NCBI GenBank assembly: GCA_022763165.1
Contig: JALEGO010000260.1
Coordinates: 1 to 32,568 of the forward strand
DNA length: 32,568 nucleotides
Reading direction: 5' to 3'
Source of the DNA: Flavobacteriales bacterium
GTDB taxonomy: Bacteria; Bacteroidota; Bacteroidia; Flavobacteriales_G; JALEGO01
The notes under the pieces were generated by a model, which saw only the letters and a program-made list of their open reading frames with translations, was not told the DNA's origin and ran no database searches. The position numbers were made by a program, and so were the translations under genes. Positions within the stretch are counted from its first letter, which is position 1; every line of letters starts with the position of its first letter. Positions 8,369-16,258 of this stretch are shown here, piece after piece.

Positions 8369-9430
8369 TCAATATAGGATGTTAAATCCATTTTCTAGTT
8401 GATCCTTAATTTTATCCTTGAGTTCATCTGGGTTTTGAAGCCCTTTGTTGAATCTTTTGCGCTCCAGCTTTCCTTTTCGCATTTCTTTTTGAGTTTCTTC
8501 GGGTAAAGCGTTGATTTCTTTGCACTTTGGAGTGCAACAGTTTTCAAACTTAGCTTTGCAGTTTGGGCATTGGATAAAAAGTAAGTTGCAGCCTACGTTT
8601 GAACAATTGGTATGGTCATCGCAGGGAGCACCACATTGATGACACTTTGCTATGATGTCGTCTGAGATTTTTTCTGCCAATCGATCATCAAAGACAAAAT
8701 TCTTACCAATAAATTTATTCTCAAGACCTTCATTGTCTACTTGGTGCTTGTAATCTATGATGCCTCCATGTAGCTGATTTACATCTTTAAACCCATGATG
8801 TTTTAAATATGCGCTGGCCTTCTCACATCGGATACCACCTGTACAGTATAACAGTATTTTTTCGTCTTTTTTATCCTCAAGTTCATCTTTGACTTTCGGA
8901 AGTTCCTCTCTAAAGGTATCAACCTGAGGCAATATAGCTCCTTCAAAATGCCCCACTTCACTTTCATAGTGATTTCGCATATCAACCACGATAGCACCAT
9001 TTTTGATCGCCTCATTAAACTCTTTTGCAGAAAGATGAGTTCCTACGTTAGTAACATCGTATTCTTCATCATCCAGGCCATCTGCAACAATCTTGTTTCG
9101 GATTTTGATTTTTAGCTTTAAAAATGAATCTTCTTCTTCTACGGCCACTTTAAAGGGCATGCTTTTAAAGGCCACTCTGGATTCTAGGTTTTCTCTAAAA
9201 GCATCAAGGTTTTCCGAAGGTACATTGAGTTGAGCATTAATACCTTCTCGGGCAATATAAATACGCCCCAAAACCTTTAGTGCTTCCCATTCAGCGTAGA
9301 GTTGATCCCTTAAGGTTTCAAGATCCTCAAGAATCACATATCTGTAAAATGATAAAGTAGTTCTTTCAAGTCCTTCTTGGTCAAGAAATTTTTTAAGCGT
9401 TTCTTTATCATACTTATTGTGCAAAACCAT
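8369..9430 (-). CDS. trhO: tRNA uridine(34) hydroxylase, rhodanese-family (TrhO/YceA)
   Basis: 353 aa, the normal size of the UPF0176/TrhO family, which hydroxylates U34 of certain tRNAs on the way to 5-(carboxy)methoxyuridine. The N-terminal half holds the family-specific alpha/beta domain ([16 protein letters not shown] near residue 60). The rhodanese domain follows, with the active-site loop [10 protein letters not shown] (Cys196, Cys202). The C-terminus is a Cys-rich, probably metal-binding tail ([24 protein letters not shown]). An exact -7 box ends 7 nt before the ATG. It is divergent from the kinase gene at 9507 and 173 nt upstream of asnS. Confidence 0.95.
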   Translation of the reverse strand: MVLHNKYDKETLKKFLDQEGLERTTLSFYRYVILEDLETLRDQLYAEWEALKVLGRIYIAREGINAQLNVPSENLDAFRENLESRVAFKSMPFKVAVEEEDSFLKLKIKIRNKIVADGLDDEEYDVTNVGTHLSAKEFNEAIKNGAIVVDMRNHYESEVGHFEGAILPQVDTFREELPKVKDELEDKKDEKILLYCTGGIRCEKASAYLKHHGFKDVNQLHGGIIDYKHQVDNEGLENKFIGKNFVFDDRLAEKISDDIIAKCHQCGAPCDDHTNCSNVGCNLLFIQCPNCKAKFENCCTPKCKEINALPEETQKEMRKGKLERKRFNKGLQNPDELKDKIKDQLENGFNILY

Positions 9431-9437
9431 GATTTTG

Positions 9438-9445
9438 CAAAGATA
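9438..9445 (-). promoter_or_regulatory. Candidate -7 box (TATCTTTG) of trhO
   Basis: Exact match to TAnnTTTG on the minus strand, ending 7 nt before the trhO ATG, so the 5' leader would be only a few bases. Confidence 0.55.
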
Positions 9446-9494
9446 CGGGTTTGTAAGGGCTTTGAAAAATGATTTTTGTTAGATAAGGTTCATT

Positions 9495-9502
9495 TAACTT
9501 TG
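9495..9502 (+). promoter_or_regulatory. Candidate -7 box (TAACTTTG) of the 9507 histidine kinase gene
   Basis: Exact match to TAnnTTTG with a TTTG at 9475-9478 (16-nt spacer) as a possible -33 element. The box ends 4 nt before the ATG, suggesting a leaderless transcript. Confidence 0.55.
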
Positions 9503-9506
9503 ACGT

Positions 9507-11444
9507 ATGAGGATAACTGGAATTATCGGATTATGCTTAATTGGGCTCTCAATTTTTGCAATTGATTGTTCGTCTGATATTTCTGTGCTGAAGCTAAATT
9601 TAACTGAGGCTCAAACAAATGAAAGTAAAATCGATGCTTTTCAATGCATCATTTTGCACTATATGAGGCATAATAAGGATAGTTCCATCATTTATGGAGA
9701 TGAATTCTTAAAATCCCAACCAGCTGATACCGAAGGGCTGTCTAAGGCTTATAAAATGCTTTCTCTTGTACACTTTAATATTGGAGATTTTCAAACCTCA
9801 CATTCATATTGTGATTCAATTAAAATTATTCTTGAGGGAGATAGTTTAGACCCATTAATGCTTCAATACTATTTCCAAAAATCTAATTTGTGTTTGAGAG
9901 AAGGGAGAATTGATGAGGGCCATCGATATATTAGTGATTGTAAAAGATTTTCGGAATTACATTCAGATACATTTTATATTCTCAAATCTTTGAATCATCT
10001 AGGGTATGTTGCTACCGTTCTAAACAACCTTGAAGAAGTCATAAAGTATAATCAGGAAATTTATGAAATAGCTCGAAGCCAGAATAATAGTCAACAAATT
10101 GGGCGTTCTCTTTATAATATGGGAACTGCATACACTAAGTTAGGTGATTTCGAAGCTGCTGAAAAGGCTATGTTAGAAAGTCTTCGTTACAAAAGTTCTG
10201 CTTCGGATTACCTCATTACTTTTTCGGGTTTAGGGAAGAACTTTTTGAACAGCAAGAATTTTGAAAAGGCAATCCACTACTATGAGAAAGGACTTCATTG
10301 TTCGGATACTGCCAAAATGATGCACACCAACAAAAGAAATGTCTTTAAATGCTATACAGGGCTTGCGAAATGTTATAATGAACTGAGAGAATACAGCAAA
10401 GGATTAGAATATAGTTTAATGGCAAAGGAACTTGTTGATGAGGGGATGTCGTTGAGAGATAAAATAGCTGTTTATGAGAGTTTGTCTAATTCCTGGAGGT
10501 TAAATAATAATTATGAGAAAGCCTGGCACGCTCAAAAGATTCAACAAACATTGAAAGATAGTTTGTGGAATAAAGAGAAAACAGATGAGGTGTTGCAACT
10601 TGAACAATTATATGAGTCAAAAGAGCAAGAACTAGAAATTGAAAAGCTCAGCAGTGAAAACCTACACAAGGAGAATGAATTGCAAAGGTCCAAAACAAGA
10701 AACATTCTGTGGGTCTCGAGTGCTATAATTTTGCTTTTAGGTGCTCTGCTTTTATTCGGAATGTTCAAACAAAAGCAAAAGGCCAATGAAATATTGGAAG
10801 AAAAAAATGAGATCATATCCACTCAAAAGGAAAGCGCTGAACTGAGAGCGCTATTAAGTCAAATGAACCCTCATTTTATTTCAAATTTTTTGAACACCCT
10901 ACACCATTCTATTTCAAAGGGAGAGATTAAAGATGAGAAGGTGCTTTCAGCTTACATAAGTAAGTTTGGAAGACTTTCCAGAATGATTCTCGAGCATTCT
11001 AACAATTTGGAGATTACGATACAAGAGGAATTAGATGCGCTAAAACTCTATCTTGATCTGGAGCAATTGCGGACGAACAATAAGTTTCAATATCAATTGC
11101 ACATAGATCCCTTGATAGATGTCTACAACTCTACAATACCCCCAATGCTGTTTCAACCCTTTGCCGAAAATGCAATATGGCACGGGTTGATGCCAAAAGG
11201 GGATACGGGCCTATTATCCATTGATATAAACCTCAATGGTGAAGCAATCAAATGTTCTATTAAAGATAATGGAGTGGGTGTTGATTTGAATAATCAGAAA
11301 GAAGGTCATAATTCCCATGCTACTCGAATCACTAAAGAACGAATCGAATTGACTTGGAAGAAATATGAAGGCAACGGAAGGTTTCAAATCAATTCTGGTA
11401 ATGAGGGTACAGAAGTGTTATTTGAGCTCCCGTTAATGTTTTAA
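9507..11444 (+). CDS. TPR-containing LytS-type sensor histidine kinase
   Basis: 645 aa. The order is: signal peptide (MRITGIIGLCLIGLSIFAI), an extracytoplasmic array of TPR repeats (about residues 30-360; QIGRSLYNMGTAYTKLGDFEAAEKA is a clear repeat), a coiled coil, one membrane helix (about 397-418, ILWVSSAIILLLGALLLFGM), then a cytoplasmic His_kinase/LytS domain. The phospho-acceptor is His456 in LLSQMNPHFISNFLN, and the ATPase has an N-box (QPFAENAIWHG) and G1 box (KDNGVGV). It probably senses through the TPR region and phosphorylates the LytTR regulator encoded 59 nt downstream. The ligand is unknown. This TPR-kinase plus LytTR pair is common in Bacteroidota. Confidence 0.93.
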   Translation: MRITGIIGLCLIGLSIFAIDCSSDISVLKLNLTEAQTNESKIDAFQCIILHYMRHNKDSSIIYGDEFLKSQPADTEGLSKAYKMLSLVHFNIGDFQTSHSYCDSIKIILEGDSLDPLMLQYYFQKSNLCLREGRIDEGHRYISDCKRFSELHSDTFYILKSLNHLGYVATVLNNLEEVIKYNQEIYEIARSQNNSQQIGRSLYNMGTAYTKLGDFEAAEKAMLESLRYKSSASDYLITFSGLGKNFLNSKNFEKAIHYYEKGLHCSDTAKMMHTNKRNVFKCYTGLAKCYNELREYSKGLEYSLMAKELVDEGMSLRDKIAVYESLSNSWRLNNNYEKAWHAQKIQQTLKDSLWNKEKTDEVLQLEQLYESKEQELEIEKLSSENLHKENELQRSKTRNILWVSSAIILLLGALLLFGMFKQKQKANEILEEKNEIISTQKESAELRALLSQMNPHFISNFLNTLHHSISKGEIKDEKVLSAYISKFGRLSRMILEHSNNLEITIQEELDALKLYLDLEQLRTNNKFQYQLHIDPLIDVYNSTIPPMLFQPFAENAIWHGLMPKGDTGLLSIDINLNGEAIKCSIKDNGVGVDLNNQKEGHNSHATRITKERIELTWKKYEGNGRFQINSGNEGTEVLFELPLMF

Positions 11445-11491
11445 TTCAAATATAAGGTGGCCCTTAAAGGTTCTATTATAATTTCTTCCAT

Positions 11492-11499
11492 TAAATTTG
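11492..11499 (+). promoter_or_regulatory. Candidate -7 box (TAAATTTG) of the LytTR regulator gene
   Basis: Exact match to TAnnTTTG ending 4 nt before the ATG at 11504. The regulator may have its own promoter in addition to read-through from the kinase gene. The sequence is AT-rich, so a chance match is possible. Confidence 0.4.
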
Positions 11500-11503
11500 A
11501 TTT

Positions 11504-12244
11504 ATGATGAAATGCATCATAATTGATGATGAAGAAAATTCTAGAAACTATCTTTCAGATCTAATACACAATAACCACTCTGAAGAGCTTGTTTTAATTG
11601 GAACAGCAGACTCTGTTGAAAACGGAGAGCGATTGATAAGAAGTTTGAGACCAGATCTTATCTTTTTAGATGTTCAAATGCCTCCAAAAACTGGGTTTGA
11701 TTTATTACGCCAAACAGCTGATATCGACTATCAGGTGATCTTTTGCACTTCATATGATCAATATGCCTTGGATGCTATAAAATTCAGTGCTATAGATTAT
11801 CTGCTCAAACCAGCCCAGGATGATGAACTTGCCGCAGCTGTTGCAAAAGTTATTCAGCAAAACGAGTCCTTAAGGAGGGAAACTTTTGTACAGAATTTGG
11901 TAGGAAGATCTGATCAAAGAAAAATTGTAATCCCCTTTGCGGATGGATTTACCGTTTTGAAGCCAGAGGAAATCGTCTATTGCCAGTCAGACAGAAATTA
12001 CTGCGAGATTTATACGCTCAATGGAGATAGAGTCGTTTCCAGCAGAACCTTGAAACATTATGAGCAGCTTTTGACAAAATTTGGTTTCTTTAGAATTCAT
12101 CAATCACATCTCATAAATACGGCACATGTGCGGAATTATTACAAAGGAAAAGAACACAGGGTCGAATTGACCAACAAAATCGAGTTTGTGGTAGCACGTG
12201 CTAAAAGAGATGCTTTCATTAAATTTTTCGAAAACCAAATGTGA
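11504..12244 (+). CDS. LytTR-family response regulator (LytR/AlgR type)
   Basis: 246 aa. The N-terminal receiver domain (about residues 1-120) has the acidic pair in IIDDEE, the phospho-acceptor Asp56 in LIFLDVQMPP, the Thr/Ser position in VIFCTSYD and the Lys in DYLLKPAQ. The C-terminal LytTR DNA-binding domain (about 145-246) shows the family pattern EEIVYCQSDRNYCEIY, then FFRIHQSHLINTAHV and AKRDAFIKFF. It should be phosphorylated by the adjacent TPR kinase and regulate transcription. A terminator at 12402-12426 closes the unit. Target genes are not evident. Confidence 0.95.
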   Translation: MMKCIIIDDEENSRNYLSDLIHNNHSEELVLIGTADSVENGERLIRSLRPDLIFLDVQMPPKTGFDLLRQTADIDYQVIFCTSYDQYALDAIKFSAIDYLLKPAQDDELAAAVAKVIQQNESLRRETFVQNLVGRSDQRKIVIPFADGFTVLKPEEIVYCQSDRNYCEIYTLNGDRVVSSRTLKHYEQLLTKFGFFRIHQSHLINTAHVRNYYKGKEHRVELTNKIEFVVARAKRDAFIKFFENQM

Positions 12245-12401
12245 TCCAAATCGCATTTATTACTTGCTGAATATACCTTCAAATTGTTCCAATGATAAAT
12301 GGCTAGTTTTTGCCTGTTCGGTGTGGTTAATTACAAATATCTTCGTTCAAAATCTTAAAAAGATTACCTCAATCAACCACATGTAAAACGTGGTAAGAAC
12401 G

Positions 12402-12426
12402 ATGCCCTTTTTAGGGCATTTTTTTT
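12402..12426 (+). terminator. Intrinsic terminator
   Basis: ATGCCCT (12402-12408), loop TTTT, AGGGCAT (12413-12419): a perfect 7-bp stem followed by an unbroken T tract to 12426. It lies 157 nt after the LytTR stop and upstream of a separate promoter for the next gene. Confidence 0.88.
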
Positions 12427-12456
12427 AAAGCAAACCCGACTATAGAACTTCGTGAT

Positions 12457-12464
12457 TAATTTTG
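12457..12464 (+). promoter_or_regulatory. Candidate -7 box (TAATTTTG) of the glycosyltransferase gene
   Basis: Exact match to TAnnTTTG placed after the terminator and 8 nt before the GTG start at 12473. This supports both the start choice and separate transcription. Confidence 0.5.
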
Positions 12465-12472
12465 TGGCCTAA

Positions 12473-13303
12473 GTGAAATTGTCAGGAAAAATAATTCGTT
12501 TGATCAAAGACATACGATTTTGGATCGTGCTAATGTTTTTAGTAAGGCTTATTGGTATTCAGAATCCTCCATTAGAAAGCGGTCACAACTGGCGTCAGTC
12601 ACTTACTAATATGGTCGCCAGAAATTTTTTAGAAGATCCAAATATTTTATACCCTAAAATTGATATGGCAGGAGAAAAGACGGGTATCATCGGGTCAGAA
12701 TTTCCTGTTTTTAATTATTTGATTTTTTTGGTATCTGCTTTGTTTGGTTTTGAGCACTGGTATGGAAGGCTGATTAATTTAATTTTCTCATCAATTGGTC
12801 TTTGGAGTTTTTTCAGAATTATAAGGGAGTTCGTCAATCAGAAAGTGGCCTTTAATGCCACAATTGTCCTGCTGTTCTCCCTTTGGTTTAGCTACTCGAG
12901 AAAGGTAATGCCAGATACCTTTAGCTTGTCCTTATTGCTAACTGGTTTATGGATGGGATATGATTATCTGAAATCTGGCAAAATATTATCTCTAACGGGC
13001 TTTTTTGTGCTTTGTGCCATCGGGATGTTGAGTAAGATACCGGCTCTAAGTGTATTCAGTTTGGTTTCAGTAGTACCTTTTGTAAGAAAGATACCGCTTA
13101 AGAAAAGAATCATATTCTCCATTGTTTCAGTATTAGTAATAATTCCAGTGCTAATTTGGTATTTTCTTTGGGTTCCATATTTGGTGAATACTTACAAGTT
13201 TGAACTCTACTTTCCAAGGGGCTTGGTTGAAGGCCTTCTCGAAATTATCCCATTGTATAAAGAACTTTTCGAGAAGTTTTATTTCAGTGCCCTAAGGTCT
13301 TAG
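12473..13303 (+). CDS. GT39/ArnT-like membrane glycosyltransferase, N-terminal part (cut by in-frame TAG)
   Basis: 276 aa from a GTG start. It resembles the front half of PMT/ArnT-type (GT-C fold) glycosyltransferases, which move sugars from polyprenyl phosphate to acceptors on the outer side of the inner membrane. Shown by: the first periplasmic loop ESGHNWRQSLTNMVARNF, then GIIGSEFPVFNYL, VMPDTFSLSLLLTGLW and about seven hydrophobic helices. Family members are about 450-550 aa with a C-terminal periplasmic domain. Here the frame ends at TAG (13301-13303), but the same frame continues immediately with matching C-terminal sequence. Read as one, the protein would be 469 aa. Either a nonsense-mutated gene, a sequence error, or a read-through or split gene; a truncated product is unlikely to work. 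Confidence 0.8.
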   Translation: MKLSGKIIRLIKDIRFWIVLMFLVRLIGIQNPPLESGHNWRQSLTNMVARNFLEDPNILYPKIDMAGEKTGIIGSEFPVFNYLIFLVSALFGFEHWYGRLINLIFSSIGLWSFFRIIREFVNQKVAFNATIVLLFSLWFSYSRKVMPDTFSLSLLLTGLWMGYDYLKSGKILSLTGFFVLCAIGMLSKIPALSVFSLVSVVPFVRKIPLKKRIIFSIVSVLVIIPVLIWYFLWVPYLVNTYKFELYFPRGLVEGLLEIIPLYKELFEKFYFSALRS

Positions 13304-13879
13304 GTGGCCTTGGTAATGGTAGTTGTTGGGCTATTTGTGTTTTTCAAGAATACTAAGTCACTGCTTAAAATTGGCCTGTGTATTATAACGCTTGTTTTTT
13401 TTGGGTTCATAGCCAAAACAGGATCTGTTTTCCCCTTACATGGTTATTATATCATCCCATTTGTGCCAGTAATGGCTTTAATCGCAGGTTATGGTTTGGA
13501 AGCTTTGCACTCCAAAAGCCGTTTCGCGATTTTATTATTAGTAGCCATAGGTTTAGAGGGCTTATTGAACCAACAGCATGATTTTTTTCTATCAGAAAGG
13601 AAAATGTACCTTCTTGACCTAGAAGGTATATGCGAGACATATATTCCAAAAAAGGATTTAATAGTGGTGAACGGAAATAACTCTCCATCGTCACTCTATT
13701 ATACCAACCGAAAGGGTTGGATTGTAAGCAATGAGCATCTTGAAAATGATAATCATCTTGATTCCTTAATGCACTTAGGCGCTAAGTATATGATTATTGA
13801 TAAAAATAGTGGCAGTATGACTGATTCAATGAAAATATTTGAAGATGACAATTTCAGCTTATATAGCTTAAAACGTTAA
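13304..13879 (+). CDS. GT39/ArnT-like glycosyltransferase, C-terminal part (same frame after TAG)
   Basis: 192 codons beginning GTG directly after the TAG of the previous ORF, in the same frame. The first part is helical membrane sequence with the family-like loop SVFPLHGYYIIPFVPVMALIAGYGL; the last ~80 residues form a soluble periplasmic-type domain (VVNGNNSPSSLYYTNRKGW, LGAKYMIIDKNSG). No promoter or ribosome-binding signal was seen at the junction. It is best understood as the rest of the 12473 gene, separated by a single nonsense codon, rather than an independent gene. No frameshift is needed to join the halves. Confidence 0.75.
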   Translation: MALVMVVVGLFVFFKNTKSLLKIGLCIITLVFFGFIAKTGSVFPLHGYYIIPFVPVMALIAGYGLEALHSKSRFAILLLVAIGLEGLLNQQHDFFLSERKMYLLDLEGICETYIPKKDLIVVNGNNSPSSLYYTNRKGWIVSNEHLENDNHLDSLMHLGAKYMIIDKNSGSMTDSMKIFEDDNFSLYSLKR

Positions 13880-13886
13880 TCCATCT

Positions 13887-13894
13887 TATATTTG
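13887..13894 (+). promoter_or_regulatory. Candidate -7 box (TATATTTG) of the 13911-15135 operon
   Basis: Exact match to TAnnTTTG beginning 8 nt after the glycosyltransferase stop and ending 16 nt before the ATG at 13911. Confidence 0.5.
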
Positions 13895-13910
13895 AAACTA
13901 AAATAGGACT

Positions 13911-14189
13911 ATGAGCACAAGAGAATTGATTAATGAGTTAAACGACCTAAATATTTTGCTGGAGGCAGTTATGGACGGAACGGGACATGTGGGAATCGCA
14001 CTTCAAATCGCAGCTTTAATCAAAGATCATACACATCACAACGACCCTGATGCAGAAAACAATCTTTATTCAAACCCCTTTTACAACTTCTTCCAAAATG
14101 CAGCAAATGACGTTCATACTCAATATCCAATTAAGAAACTTGCGTTAAGGAGTGCTATTGAAGGCTATGTAAGATATCTTTCAAATTAA
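13911..14189 (+). CDS. Conserved-looking small hypothetical protein
   Basis: 92 aa, soluble, probably helical; no signal peptide or membrane segment. A His/Asp-rich stretch (KDHTHHNDPDAENN, about residues 43-56) could bind metal, which is only a guess. No family recognised. It has its own candidate promoter, and the threonine dehydrogenase gene starts one base after its stop, so the two are almost surely co-transcribed and perhaps functionally linked. Confidence 0.7.
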   Translation: MSTRELINELNDLNILLEAVMDGTGHVGIALQIAALIKDHTHHNDPDAENNLYSNPFYNFFQNAANDVHTQYPIKKLALRSAIEGYVRYLSN

Positions 14190-14190
14190 T

Positions 14191-15135
14191 ATGAGTGGTA
14201 AGATTTTAGTAGTGGGAGCTGCAGGCCAAATTGGTACTGAGCTGGTGTTAAAGTTAAGGGATCAATATGGAGACAATAATGTAGTCGCTTCTGATATAAA
14301 AACACCTGGATATGAAGTGTTTGAAGGGGGGCCTTATGAAATACTTGATATTCTGGATCTTAAGAGGCTAAATCACATTGTTAGCAAGCATAATATAACA
14401 CAAGTTTATTTACTCGCGGCTTTGTTGTCGTCAACAGCAGAGCAAAACCCAGGTTTTGCATGGAATCTCAATATGAACGGCTTGCTCAACCTGCTAAATA
14501 TGGCAAGAAAAAACAAAATCGAAAAGATTTTTTGGCCTAGTTCTATAGCAGTTTTCGGGCCAAACAGCCCAAAAGAAATGTGCCCACAATACACAATTAC
14601 TGAACCCAACACGGTTTATGGAATCAGTAAGTTGGCCGGAGAACGCTGGTGCGAATATTTTTTCGAAAAAAGCGATGTGGATGTAAGGAGTATTCGTTAT
14701 CCAGGGTTAATTGGCTGGAAATCGCAACCTGGAGGAGGCACAACCGATTACGCTGTACATATATTTCATAAAGCATTAAAAGACCGCCATTATACATGTT
14801 ACCTCAAAGAGGATAGTTTCTTACCCATGATGTATATGGATGATGCTATTAGGGCAACCATAGAGTTGATGGAAGCTCCAAAAGAGCAAATTAAGATAAG
14901 ATCAAGCTATAATATTGCTGGGATGAGTTTTTCTCCAAAAGAGATTGCCTCTGAAATTAAGAAGCGAATTGCTGATTTTAAAATCTCATTTGATCCTGAT
15001 CATAGACAAAGTATCGCAGACAGTTGGCCTTCGAGCATTGATGATAGTTTGGCCAGACAACACTGGTTATGGGAGGCGCATTATGATTTACCAAAAATGG
15101 TAGATGTAATGTTGAAGAATCTCCAGTTTAATTAA
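14191..15135 (+). CDS. L-threonine 3-dehydrogenase, NAD-dependent epimerase-like type
   Basis: 314 aa extended short-chain dehydrogenase. The Rossmann motif GAAGQIG (residues 9-15) binds NAD, and the catalytic Ser117/118 and Tyr143-x3-Lys147 (VYGISK) are present. Phrases such as LSSTAEQNPGFAWNLNMNG, YPGLIGWKSQPGGGTTDYAV and FLPMMYMDDAIRATIELMEAP are typical of the epimerase-like threonine dehydrogenases of Bacteroidota, which oxidise L-threonine to 2-amino-3-ketobutyrate in the cytoplasm. The usual partner, glycine C-acetyltransferase, is not in this window. It follows the 92-aa gene by one base. A sugar epimerase is the alternative, less likely given the match. Confidence 0.88.
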   Translation: MSGKILVVGAAGQIGTELVLKLRDQYGDNNVVASDIKTPGYEVFEGGPYEILDILDLKRLNHIVSKHNITQVYLLAALLSSTAEQNPGFAWNLNMNGLLNLLNMARKNKIEKIFWPSSIAVFGPNSPKEMCPQYTITEPNTVYGISKLAGERWCEYFFEKSDVDVRSIRYPGLIGWKSQPGGGTTDYAVHIFHKALKDRHYTCYLKEDSFLPMMYMDDAIRATIELMEAPKEQIKIRSSYNIAGMSFSPKEIASEIKKRIADFKISFDPDHRQSIADSWPSSIDDSLARQHWLWEAHYDLPKMVDVMLKNLQFN

Positions 15136-15207
15136 TATTCTTCTCTCATTTTTGAGCGATTCTTTTCATGAACGGCAAGATTGTTGAATGACTTTGGCAA
15201 TGAGTGC

Positions 15208-15215
15208 TATTTTTG
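15208..15215 (+). promoter_or_regulatory. Candidate promoter (TTG-N21-TATTTTTG) of the 15313 gene
   Basis: TATTTTTG matches TAnnTTTG exactly and has a TTG (15184-15186) 21 nt upstream, a plausible -33/-7 pair. The leader would be about 95 nt and contains the perfect palindrome CGTATATACG (15286-15295). Confidence 0.4.
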
Positions 15216-15312
15216 GCATTGAATTGATTGGGAAATTCAAAATTTAACTATTATTGTAGGGTCTGAAACCTCTTATAAGTTTTTTCGTATATACGGGACG
15301 TAGCAAGGATTT

Positions 15313-16245
15313 ATGAAAGCTTGGAAAAAAATACAAATGAGAATGCTCCTAGGGCTATTTGTGTGTATGCTTTTCTTTGGTGAAAACATTGTGGCCCAAA
15401 ATTATATTCTATATGATGGAGACACCATCAATAGAGTAGATGACAACAATCAGAAACAAGGAGAGTGGGTTTATTTTGGCAGAATGAAAAATGAACCAGA
15501 GTTTAAACCGGATCAGATTGTGGAGGAAGGAAATTTCAAGAACAATCGTAAACAAGGAGTATGGTTGAAATATTGGCCGAATGGAAAGGTGCATACCCTC
15601 ATAACTTACGTCAATAATGTTCCTAGAGGAGAGTATAAAGTCTATTATGAAAATGGACAACTTGAAGAACATGGCCATTGGAAAACCAGAAGAAATGTAG
15701 GTGACTTTAAAAGGTTTTACGAGAATGGTGAGCCCATGCAAGATTTTATTTTCAACCAAAGCGGGAAAAGAGATGGCGAGCAAAAATATTTCTATGACAA
15801 TGGTCAATTGATGATCATTGGAAACATTCAGGAAGGGAAAGAAGTTGGAGAGTTTAAAGAGTATTATGCTGATGGGAGCCTCAAATCATTAAAGTACTTT
15901 GATGAACCCGGGAAAGTAAATCATGCGAAGACAGTCACCAAAGATCCTATCGACAAAGCACTGGCCTCCAAAGACCCAGTTATGGAAACAATAGATGAGA
16001 CTAAGGAAGCAAAGGTAGAAGAAGGAGCTCAGCAAAATGCAGCACAGAAAAAGGTGAATCCGTTCAATGGAAACGGGGAGCATACCCTCTACAATAAGAA
16101 CAAACAAATCTCTCAGAAAGGTATTTTCAAAAACTATAAACTGATCGATGGTCAGTACTATAGATACAATGATGATGGTATCCTAATCGCAATCGAGCGT
16201 TATAAGAAAGGAAAGTATGTCGGAGATGTTCCAATTGAAGAATAA
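15313..16245 (+). CDS. Secreted MORN-repeat (YwqK-like) protein
   Basis: 310 aa with a signal peptide (MKAWKKIQMRMLLGLFVCMLFFGENIVAQ). The body holds at least five tandem repeats of about 22-25 residues of the MORN_2 type: KQGVWLKYWPNGKVHTLI, RGEYKVYYENGQLEEHG, VGDFKRFYENGEPMQDF, DGEQKYFYDNGQLMIIG and VGEFKEYYADGSLKSL. A charged Lys/Glu-rich linker (about 195-245) and one last repeat follow. Such proteins are often annotated 'YwqK family antitoxin' but in Bacteroidota they are exported and their role is unknown. Nothing around it suggests a toxin partner. Confidence 0.85.
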   Translation: MKAWKKIQMRMLLGLFVCMLFFGENIVAQNYILYDGDTINRVDDNNQKQGEWVYFGRMKNEPEFKPDQIVEEGNFKNNRKQGVWLKYWPNGKVHTLITYVNNVPRGEYKVYYENGQLEEHGHWKTRRNVGDFKRFYENGEPMQDFIFNQSGKRDGEQKYFYDNGQLMIIGNIQEGKEVGEFKEYYADGSLKSLKYFDEPGKVNHAKTVTKDPIDKALASKDPVMETIDETKEAKVEEGAQQNAAQKKVNPFNGNGEHTLYNKNKQISQKGIFKNYKLIDGQYYRYNDDGILIAIERYKKGKYVGDVPIEE

Positions 16246-16258
16246 TTGAACACTAAGC

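Noticed and set aside
12330-12370. GTTCAAAATC resembling a tRNA T-arm
   Set aside because: No matching acceptor, D or anticodon stems could be drawn around it.
12198-12386. 62-aa ORF after the LytTR gene
   Set aside because: It starts inside the LytTR coding sequence in another frame, has no recognisable domain, and the region is better explained as a 3' untranslated stretch with a terminator.
15313-16245. Naming the MORN-repeat gene an antitoxin
   Set aside because: The protein has a signal peptide and no adjacent toxin gene; the label would only follow a database family name.
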